A DNA stretch of 64,000 nt from CAYUIG01 sp964444685 (lineage in GTDB: Bacteria; Gemmatimonadota; Gemmatimonadetes; Longimicrobiales; RSA9): NCBI GenBank assembly GCA_964444685.1, contig CAYUIG010000017.1:1-64000 (forward strand). The letters are read 5' to 3'. Below the pieces are notes generated by a model. That model was not told the origin of the DNA. It did no database searches and was given only the letters and a program-made list of their open reading frames with translations. Positions 58,403 through 64,000 of this stretch are shown here, one piece after another (the first letter of the stretch is position 1; each line of letters starts with the position of its first letter). The position numbers and the translations under genes were made by a program.

Positions 58403-59042
58403 GACGCTCATCCACGCGCTGCAGCAGCGCATTCATCGCGACCTCGACCTCGCCGCCGATGCGTTCGATCTCGGCATCGTCCGCGTGGGATGGAACGAAG
58501 ATCGGTTCGCCGTAGGCGAGGTGCAGACGTGCGAAGGGCTGCGGAATGAGGAAGCGGTCCCAACCGCCTGCGGCCCACCAGGCGCGATTCGCGGATGCGG
58601 CCGCGGGAATGAGCGGCGCACCCGCGAGCTGTGCCACGCGCAGTGCACCCGCCTTCATCTTCTGCCGCGGCCCGCGCGGCCCGTCTGGTGTGATGGCAAG
58701 CGATCGGCCTGCGCGGATCTGGCGGACGAGTGCGCGCACGGCCGCGCCACCGCCGCGGCTGCTCGAGCCCCGTACCACGGTGTATCCCCATCGCGATACG
58801 ATGCGCGCGATGATCTCGCCATCGGCGGAGCGGCTGACGAGTGTGGCCAGGTTCTGGTTACGGTGATGGTACGCGAGCGGCAGCAGCCGGCCGTGCCACA
58901 ATACGAACACCACGGGCTTTCCTTCACGGTGGAACTGCCGGAAGTGTTCTTCATCCTCTGTGGTGATGCGTGCGCTGCCCAGCAGCGTGCCTGCCAAGCC
59001 GCCACCGAGAGTGGCGGCGGCCCCGATCTGCCACGGTTTCAT
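58389..59042 (-). CDS. DUF374 lysophospholipid acyltransferase-like protein
   Basis: A 217-residue protein with the DUF374/LpxL-like features VLWHGRLLPLAYHHRNQNLATLVSRSADGEIIARIVSRWGYTVVRGSSSRGG, ITPDGPRGPRQKMKAGALRVAQLAGAPLIPAA. The HxxxxH-type site (WHGRLLPLAYH) fits an acyltransferase. In many diderms a DUF374 gene lies by lpxK/kdtA, so it may add a secondary acyl chain to lipid A; this is inferred from position. N-terminal hydrophobic segment near residues 5-22. It overlaps lpxB by ATGA and lpxK by 14 nt. Confidence 0.87.
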   Translation of the reverse strand: MKPWQIGAAATLGGGLAGTLLGSARITTEDEEHFRQFHREGKPVVFVLWHGRLLPLAYHHRNQNLATLVSRSADGEIIARIVSRWGYTVVRGSSSRGGGAAVRALVRQIRAGRSLAITPDGPRGPRQKMKAGALRVAQLAGAPLIPAAASANRAWWAAGGWDRFLIPQPFARLHLAYGEPIFVPSHADDAEIERIGGEVEVAMNALLQRVDERHAGP

Positions 59043-60157
59043 CGCGCGATCAGCTCGGCTGCGATCGCGGCTACCCGCTCGGCGGTCGTGGCGCCGGGCG
59101 TTGTGGGTCGCAGCGCCGTACGAACGCGCGCGAGTCCATCGAGTGCGGCGGAACGTGCGGGCCCGTCATCGAGCAGCGGTCGCAATGCATCCGCCAGCGA
59201 CTCGGGCGTTGCGTCCTCCTGGATGTGCTCCGGCGCGATGCGCTCGTTCGCCACGAGATTCACGAGTCCGACGTGCGGCACGCGCACGAGCCGGCGCGCC
59301 ATGGCGAAGGTGAGCCCGTGCATCCGGTACGCCACTACCATCGGCACGCCCGCTACCGCGGCCTGCAGCGTCGTCGTGCCCGACTTCACGAGCGCGGCGT
59401 GCGCGTGCAGCAGGAGCTGCCAGCCGTCGATCGCGATGCGCGCATCGCCGTACAGCTCACGCGGAATGCCTGGTGCGGCCGCAACCACCGGCTGCACACC
59501 GGGATGCGTCTCTTGTACGAGCCGCGCAGCCTCGAGGAACGGCTCGATGTGCCGCGTCACTTCCTGGCGTCGTGAACCGGGGAACACGGCGAGGATCGGG
59601 CGCTGCGGATCGAGTCCGAGCTGATCACAGAACGCTTCACGCGGCACGGCCGGCGGCAGCGCATCCAGCAGCGGATGTCCGACGAACTGCGCGCGCGCAC
59701 CCGCTTCGCTGAACAGCGTTTCCTCGAATGGCAGGATCACCGCGATGCGGTCGGTGTCGCGCGCCAGGCGCGCCATGCGGCTGCGATGCCAGGCCCACAC
59801 CTGCGGTGCGATGTAGTACAACACCGCGACGCCGCGTGAGCGCGCATAATGTGCGAGCCGCAGGTTGAAGCCCGGGTAGTCGATGGGGATGACGAGATCG
59901 GGCGGGCGCTCGACGATCTCCCGTTTCACGTTCCTGAGCACGCCCAGCAGGAACGGCAGGTGTTTCGCCACCTCGACGAGGCCCATGACCGCGAGGTCAT
60001 CTGCATGCGCAAGGAGTCGCACACCGGCCCGCTCCATCTCTGCGCCGCCAAGCCCGTACAGCTCCGCGTCGGGCCAGCGTGCGCGCAACGCCGTAGCCAG
60101 CGCGGCGCCGTGGAGGTCCCCGGAAGGTTCGCCGGCCGACAGGAGGATGCGTGGCAT
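59039..60157 (-). CDS. lpxB: Lipid A disaccharide synthase
   Basis: Glycosyltransferase (GT19) joining UDP-diacylglucosamine and lipid X. The 372-residue protein shows AGEPSGDLHGAALATALRARWP at the N-terminus, the acidic/His region LPFEETLF, PIDYPGFNLRLAHYARSRGVAVLYYIAPQVWAWHRSR, VFPGSRRQEVTRHIEPFLEAA and LVKSGTTTLQAAVAGVPMVVAYR. Length is typical. Start ATG 60157. A 14-nt tandem repeat and a hairpin fill the 94 nt between it and the small upstream ORF. Confidence 0.96.
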   Translation of the reverse strand: MPRILLSAGEPSGDLHGAALATALRARWPDAELYGLGGAEMERAGVRLLAHADDLAVMGLVEVAKHLPFLLGVLRNVKREIVERPPDLVIPIDYPGFNLRLAHYARSRGVAVLYYIAPQVWAWHRSRMARLARDTDRIAVILPFEETLFSEAGARAQFVGHPLLDALPPAVPREAFCDQLGLDPQRPILAVFPGSRRQEVTRHIEPFLEAARLVQETHPGVQPVVAAAPGIPRELYGDARIAIDGWQLLLHAHAALVKSGTTTLQAAVAGVPMVVAYRMHGLTFAMARRLVRVPHVGLVNLVANERIAPEHIQEDATPESLADALRPLLDDGPARSAALDGLARVRTALRPTTPGATTAERVAAIAAELIAR

Positions 60158-60162
60158 CAGAG

Positions 60163-60226
60163 CAGCGGGCGACGAACGGCGGGCGACCCGCGGCGGGTGA
60201 CGGACGGCGGGCGACGAACGGCGGGA
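60163..60226. repeat. 14-nt tandem repeat, about 4.5 copies
   Basis: Units at 60163, 60177, 60191 and 60205, with a partial unit at 60219. The consensus is CGGCGGGCGACGAA; units 1 and 4 differ at one position, and units 2 and 3 differ mainly in the last four or five bases. It lies between lpxB and the small membrane ORF and is not in frame with either (14 is not a multiple of 3). Confidence 0.85.
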
Positions 60227-60234
60227 ATTGCTAC

Positions 60235-60251
60235 GGGGAACATCGTTCCCC
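60235..60251. other. Short perfect hairpin GGGGAAC-ATC-GTTCCCC
   Basis: 7-bp arms (60235-60241, 60245-60251) with a 3-nt loop, directly after the stop of the small ORF on the - strand. It has no T-tract. It may cap or attenuate the transcript before lpxB. Confidence 0.5.
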
Positions 60252-60383
60252 CTAACTCAGCATCAGGTACACCACGATCACGAGGGCGAGGGCGGCGAGG
60301 AGTTTCCAGAGGCGGGGAGGGCGGGCGTCGCCGCCCATCTCGCGTTTGCGGTCGCGCCGGATCTCAAGCAGGGACACGGCCAC
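60252..60383 (-). CDS. Tiny single-pass membrane protein (43 residues)
   Basis: A short open frame, GTG 60383 (or GTG 60377) to TAG 60252, overlapping the end of the Gfo/Idh gene by 20 nt. It has a basic N-terminus (LLEIRRDRKREMGGDARPPR) and a strong hydrophobic C-terminal helix (LWKLLAALALVIVVYLMLS), a tail-anchored or signal-anchor layout. An internal ATG at 60338 would leave 28 residues. No family recognised. Its place inside the lipid A operon suggests an envelope function; the call rests on the membrane-helix pattern and operon packing alone. Confidence 0.5.
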   Translation of the reverse strand: MAVSLLEIRRDRKREMGGDARPPRLWKLLAALALVIVVYLMLS

Positions 60384-61341
60384 CCATCCGTTCGACGATT
60401 TCGAGTGCGACTGCGAGCGCCTCACGGCCCTCGCGGCCGGTCACGGCGATCTCTCCCTCACCGCGCGCAGCGGCGACGAAGCTGCGCAGCTCGCATGCGA
60501 GCGGCTCCTCGCCGTCGCCGCGGAGCGGGATGTGCTCGACGAGGTCCTCCAGCCGTCCGGGGCGCATCGCCTGCATCGGGTCGAGCGACACGCCCGGCTT
60601 CAGCCGCAGATGTTCGCCCGTGCCCGCGGCGAGGTCGAGGCTGATGTAACCGGAAGGCTGGAAGAAGCGGATCTTGCGCATGCGCTCGAGCGACACGCGG
60701 CTCGCGGTCAGGTTGGCCACACCGCCGCCCTCGAACTCGAGACGCGCATTCGCGATGTCCACGCTCGGTGTAAGCACGGGCACACCGACGGCGGCGATCG
60801 CCGTGACGGGCCGCTTCATCAGGCTGAGCACGAGGTCGAGGTCGTGGATCATGAGGTCGAGCACGACGGCCACATCCGTGCCGCGCGGTCCGAACGGCGC
60901 AAGCCGATGGCTCTCCACGAACAGCGGCCGCTCGAGCCACGGCTCGCATGCGCGCAGCGCGGCGTTGAAGCGCTCGACGTGGCCGATCTGCACCTGCGCA
61001 CCGCCGCGCTCCGCTTCGTCGAGGATGCGGTCGGCGGCGTCGAGGGTGGGCGCGATCGGCTTTTCGATCAGCACGTGCACACCGCGTCGCACGGCCTCGA
61101 GCGCGACTTCCTCGTGCGCCGCGGTCGGCACGGCGATGACACACGCGTCCACGCTCTCGAGCAGCGCGTCCAGGTCGGACGCGGCCGGCACGCCGAGTTC
61201 CGCCGCGACGTGCTGGAGGCGTGCGGTGTCGATGTCGTAGATGCCGGTGAGCTCGGCGCCGTCGATGCTGCGCAGAAGGCGGGCGTGGTGGTAGCCGAGA
61301 CTGCCCACCCCCACGACGGCGGTACGGAGTGCTGCGCTCAC
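60364..61341 (-). CDS. Gfo/Idh/MocA oxidoreductase (GnnA-like) between lpxA and lpxB
   Basis: A 325-residue NAD(P)-dependent sugar-type oxidoreductase: Rossmann loop AVVGVGSLGYHHARLLRS (residues about 8-25), the VLIEKPIAPTLDAADRI motif with the catalytic Lys (EKP, about 95), IGHVERFNAALRA and the DLMIHDLDLVLSLM substrate-binding block (about 162-175). GnnA, which oxidises the 3-OH of UDP-GlcNAc for 3-amino lipid A, is a Gfo/Idh enzyme encoded between lpxA and lpxB in Acidithiobacillus. The position matches, but the partner aminotransferase gnnB is absent here. GTG 61341 starts 1 nt after the lpxA stop. Confidence 0.85.
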   Translation of the reverse strand: MSAALRTAVVGVGSLGYHHARLLRSIDGAELTGIYDIDTARLQHVAAELGVPAASDLDALLESVDACVIAVPTAAHEEVALEAVRRGVHVLIEKPIAPTLDAADRILDEAERGGAQVQIGHVERFNAALRACEPWLERPLFVESHRLAPFGPRGTDVAVVLDLMIHDLDLVLSLMKRPVTAIAAVGVPVLTPSVDIANARLEFEGGGVANLTASRVSLERMRKIRFFQPSGYISLDLAAGTGEHLRLKPGVSLDPMQAMRPGRLEDLVEHIPLRGDGEEPLACELRSFVAAARGEGEIAVTGREGREALAVALEIVERMGGRVPA

Positions 61342-61342
61342 G

Positions 61343-62137
61343 TCAGATCGTCGTGCCGCGTTCGCTGCGCGCGATGAACTCGACGAAGTGCTGCACCTCG
61401 GGGGTCCACTCGAGCGAGTCGCGCGCGGCTGCGAGCGCCTGGCCGATGTTGAGCTTCGACTGGAAGAACAGTCGGTACGCGCGCTTGAGCGCCGCGCGCG
61501 ACGCCTCATCGAAGCCGCGCCGCTGCAGCCCGACGGAATTCAGGCCATACAGCTTCATCGGATGCGCGCCGGCCGCCTTGCAGTACGGCGGCACATCCTT
61601 CTGCGCCGCGGCGGATCCGCCGATGAAGGCGTGGCAGCCGATGCGCACGAACTGGTGGATGGCGGTAAGCCCGCCGACGACGGCCCAGTCCTCGATCTGC
61701 ACGTGGCCGCCCATGGCGACCGAGTTGGCGAGCACGACGTGATTGCCGATCGTGCAATCATGTGCGACGTGCGCGTACGCCATGAGCAGGCAGTCGCTGC
61801 CCACGCGGGTCACGCCCGACGCGGCGGTGCCGCGATTCAGCGTGACGTACTCGCGGATCACGGTGCGTTCGCCCACCTCGAGGCGGGACGGCTCGCCGCG
61901 ATACTTGAGGTCCTGCGGGTCGCCACCGAGCGTGGCATGCGCGTGCACGACGCAGCGCGCGCCGAGTGTGGTGTCGCGCTCGATCACGACGTGCGGCCCG
62001 AGGCGCACGCCGTCGCCGAGTACGACGTTGGGCCCGACTACGGCGTAGGGGCCGATCACGACGTCGGCGCCGAGCTCGGCGGTGCCGTCTACGACCGCGC
62101 TCGGGTCGACCGTGACTCCCCTTTCGAACATGGCCAT
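61343..62137 (-). CDS. lpxA: UDP-N-acetylglucosamine acyltransferase
   Basis: First lipid A enzyme; adds an (R)-3-hydroxyacyl chain from ACP to the 3 position of UDP-GlcNAc. The 264-residue protein has about ten left-handed beta-helix hexapeptide coils, the catalytic AYAHVAHDCTIG (His about 125), IVLANSVAMGGHVQIEDWAVVGGLTAIHQFVRIG and the C-terminal helical tail. Length is typical (262). ATG 62137 starts 1 nt after the LpxC-FabZ stop. If the Gfo/Idh neighbour makes the 3-amino sugar, LpxA would form an amide instead of an ester. Confidence 0.96.
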   Translation of the reverse strand: MAMFERGVTVDPSAVVDGTAELGADVVIGPYAVVGPNVVLGDGVRLGPHVVIERDTTLGARCVVHAHATLGGDPQDLKYRGEPSRLEVGERTVIREYVTLNRGTAASGVTRVGSDCLLMAYAHVAHDCTIGNHVVLANSVAMGGHVQIEDWAVVGGLTAIHQFVRIGCHAFIGGSAAAQKDVPPYCKAAGAHPMKLYGLNSVGLQRRGFDEASRAALKRAYRLFFQSKLNIGQALAAARDSLEWTPEVQHFVEFIARSERGTTI

Positions 62138-62138
62138 G

Positions 62139-63407
62139 TCAGCGATCCACGATGCGGGCCATCATCTCGGCCTCGGCCACGAGCTGGCCGTCGACCATGC
62201 CGATCCCGCGCATGCGGCACACGTGCCGGCGCATCTGGATCATCTCCAGCTCGAAGCGGAGCTGATCCCCCGGCGTGACGGGCCGGCGCCACTTCACGTT
62301 GTCGAGCGACATGAAGTAGACGACCTTCTCCTCCGGGTTCTCGATCGCGTCCATGAGCAGCAGACCGCCCACCTGCGCCATTGCCTCGATGATCAGCACA
62401 CCCGGCATCACCGGGTGCCCCGGATAGTGGCCCTGGAAGAACGGCTCGTTGATGGTGACGTTCTTGATCCCGACGATCCGGCGGCCCGGCTCGAACTCGA
62501 CCACCCGGTCCACCAGCAGCATCGGGTACCGGTGCGGAAGATGCTGAAGGATCTTCTGGATGTCTACGATCGGCCGCTCGGCCGAACGGGTCGCCAGGGT
62601 GCGGGCGAGTTCGAGGTTGCCGGCGTGGCTGGGCCGGTGCGCGACGATGTGGGCCTTGAGCCGGCGGCCGAGCAGGGCGAGGTCGCCCACGATGTCGCCG
62701 ATCTTGTGGCGCACGAACTCGTCCGCGTACCGCAGCTCCCCTGACTCCAGCCCCGTGTCGTTCAGAACCAGCGCGTTCTCGAGCGTCACGCCGCGCGCCA
62801 GACCACGGCTCCGCAGCGCCTCGGCCTCCTTCAGGAAGCCGAACGTGCGCGCGCGCGCGATCTCGGTCCCGAACTCCTGAGGTGTGATCTCGAACGACGC
62901 GAACTGACGGCGCACGAGCGGGTGGTCGAACTCGATCGTGGCTGAGATGCGCAGCCCGGGCGCGGGTGTGGCCACGTAGCTGCCGTTGCCGCTGTTCAGC
63001 GGGTCGACCACCGCGAGTTCGCGTGCGACGACCGGCTGCTCCTCGCGGCCTGCGCGCGCGAGCACGTCGTGGAACGGCGCGAAGCTGCCGTCGCCGATCG
63101 GAACCTCGGGGCCATCCAGCTCGATCGTCAGGTTGTCGATATGCAGCGCGACCACGGAAGCCAGCAGATGCTCCACGGTGTGCACGCGCGCCTCGCCCTC
63201 CTGCAGCGTCGTGCCGCGGTCGGTGGACGTGACCCGGTCGAGCAGCGCGCGCACGGCCGGCGCGTCCGGGAGGTCAGTCCGGCGGAAGGTCACACCGCTG
63301 TCGGGCGGTGCGGGACGGAACCGCAGCCGCGCCGTTTCGCCCGTGTGGAGGCCGACGCCTTCGAACTCCGCGTCCGCCGCGATCGTATTCTGTCTCGGTG
63401 CCGTCAT
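62139..63407 (-). CDS. lpxC-fabZ: Bifunctional UDP-3-O-acyl-GlcNAc deacetylase / 3-hydroxyacyl-ACP dehydratase (LpxC-FabZ fusion)
   Basis: A 422-residue fusion. Residues about 1-275 are LpxC, with VHTVEHLLASV (Glu and zinc His), EFVRHKIGDIVGDLALLG (zinc HxxxD) and the catalytic His in HIVAHRPSHAGN. Residues about 280-422 are FabZ, with LQHLPHRYPMLLVDRV, the catalytic His-Glu blocks FFQGHYPGHPVMPGVLIIEAMAQVGG and FMSLDNVKWRRPVTPGDQL. Fusion ties the committed lipid A step to the dehydratase competing for the same 3-hydroxyacyl-ACP, and is known from Bacteroidetes and relatives. ATG 63407 overlaps the lpxD stop (ATGA). Confidence 0.95.
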   Translation of the reverse strand: MTAPRQNTIAADAEFEGVGLHTGETARLRFRPAPPDSGVTFRRTDLPDAPAVRALLDRVTSTDRGTTLQEGEARVHTVEHLLASVVALHIDNLTIELDGPEVPIGDGSFAPFHDVLARAGREEQPVVARELAVVDPLNSGNGSYVATPAPGLRISATIEFDHPLVRRQFASFEITPQEFGTEIARARTFGFLKEAEALRSRGLARGVTLENALVLNDTGLESGELRYADEFVRHKIGDIVGDLALLGRRLKAHIVAHRPSHAGNLELARTLATRSAERPIVDIQKILQHLPHRYPMLLVDRVVEFEPGRRIVGIKNVTINEPFFQGHYPGHPVMPGVLIIEAMAQVGGLLLMDAIENPEEKVVYFMSLDNVKWRRPVTPGDQLRFELEMIQMRRHVCRMRGIGMVDGQLVAEAEMMARIVDR

Positions 63408-64000
63408 CGGCCGATCCGCTCTTTCAGTTGCCTTTCCAGCGCGCGCAGCCGCTCGATAGTCTGGGGCAGGCGCGCCAGTGCCGCGAGCGTGCGCAGCGAT
63501 TCCTTGTGCGGCCTTGCAGGATAACCGCTCCACGTTTCGCCGGCAGGCACGTCGCCGAAGACGCCGGCCTGTGCGGCGATGGTCGCGCCATCGCCGATGG
63601 TCAGGTGTCCGGGGATGCCCGCCTGCCCCGCCAGTGTGACGCCACGGCCGATGCGCGTGCTGCCCGCGATCCCTACCTGCGCCACGACGACGCTCAGCTC
63701 GCCGATGCGCACGTTGTGACCGATGTGCACTAGGTTGTCGATCTTCACTCCGTCCCCGATCTCCGTGTCGCCGATGGAGCCGCGGTCGATCGTGGTGTTC
63801 GCGCCGATCTCGACATCGTTGCCGATGCGGCAGCGGCCCACCTGCGGCACCTTCCTGTGGCCTTCGGGCGTAAACGCGTAGCCGAAGCCGTCCACACCGA
63901 TGCGGGCGCCGCTGTGCACGATCGAACGTGCGCCGAGTACCGTGCGCGGATACAGCACCACGTGCGGGTGGAGGATGACGTCGTCGCCCAGCTCGCAGTC
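63404..64000 (-). CDS. lpxD: UDP-3-O-(3-hydroxyacyl)glucosamine N-acyltransferase, C-terminal part (5' end outside window)
   Basis: Third lipid A enzyme; adds the N-linked 3-hydroxyacyl chain. The frame runs through the window edge (codons from 64000 read CELGDDVILHPHVVLYP), so the N-terminal domain is missing. The visible ~198 residues hold the beta-helix (IVHSGARIGVDGFGYAF, GRCRIGNDVEIGANTTIDRGSIGDTEIGDGVKIDNLVHIGHNVRIGE, with the catalytic His in the HIGHNVRIG segment) and the C-terminal helix (ALARLPQTIERLRALERQLKERIG). An internal ATG-like start at 63961 is not the true start. It is the first lpx gene seen, upstream of LpxC-FabZ. Confidence 0.95.
   Translation of the reverse strand, partial: DCELGDDVILHPHVVLYPRTVLGARSIVHSGARIGVDGFGYAFTPEGHRKVPQVGRCRIGNDVEIGANTTIDRGSIGDTEIGDGVKIDNLVHIGHNVRIGELSVVVAQVGIAGSTRIGRGVTLAGQAGIPGHLTIGDGATIAAQAGVFGDVPAGETWSGYPARPHKESLRTLAALARLPQTIERLRALERQLKERIGR

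Noticed and set aside
1..64000. CRISPR arrays, IS elements, integrases, rRNA genes
   Set aside because: No regularly spaced repeat array, transposase or integrase motif, or rRNA-like sequence was found on reading the window.

Overview
The window is a GC-rich, densely packed stretch of a chromosome from a diderm (lipopolysaccharide-making) bacterium. It carries lipid A, Kdo and Lpt export genes, TonB-dependent and BamA/TamA-type outer membrane proteins, an LpxC-FabZ fusion, a bacillithiol gene (bshC) and many GTG/TTG starts in 4-nt overlapping gene pairs. This mix best fits Gemmatimonadota or a related FCB-group lineage. That placement is an inference from gene content; no rRNA gene is present to prove it.

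Left arm (1-17511): seventeen genes all on the + strand. First comes an uninterrupted, overlapping LPS block: pyrG (partial), kdsA, kdsC, kdsD, lptC, lptA, lptB and rpoN. It makes Kdo and builds the inner-membrane and periplasmic parts of the LPS export machine. A surface-glycan block follows: two membrane-associated family 2 glycosyltransferases, a WecB-type epimerase, a GT4 glycosyltransferase, a large YfhO-like membrane protein, a methyltransferase, an LPG-synthase-type flippase-like protein, a zinc-ribbon protein and a PlsC acyltransferase.

Gap (17512-19051): the only long stretch without a convincing gene. It is visibly less GC-rich and holds a very good 28-bp dif-type XerC/XerD site (18238-18265). 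Genes to the left run towards it (+) and most genes to the right also run towards it (-), as expected at a replication terminus. A 46-nt near-copy of part of larC also lies here.

Middle (19052-36899): mixed orientation. It has a YfgM-like TPR protein, a TamA/TamB-type pair, a GWxTD-like secreted protein, a small beta-barrel protein, a DUF885 remnant, lgt, nadE, a LemA / nucleotidyltransferase / TPM trio, and a compact redox cluster (NirK-like copper protein, thioredoxin-fold protein, small haem-copper-oxidase-like membrane protein, Rieske ferredoxin).

Right arm (36904-64000): essentially all on the - strand. It starts with tRNA-Arg(CCT), with a visible promoter and terminator. Then come a TonB-dependent receptor, a DedA protein, pcm-surE, a MerR regulator, gpsA, plsY, der and a DUF512 radical-SAM protein, followed by larC, uvrC, murJ, bshC, rlmH and a Glu/Leu dehydrogenase. 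The window ends in a complete Raetz-pathway operon: lpxD, lpxC-fabZ, lpxA, a Gfo/Idh (GnnA-like) oxidoreductase, a tiny membrane ORF, lpxB, a DUF374 acyltransferase and lpxK. With the left-arm kds/lpt genes, the window therefore encodes most of lipid A-Kdo synthesis and part of its export.
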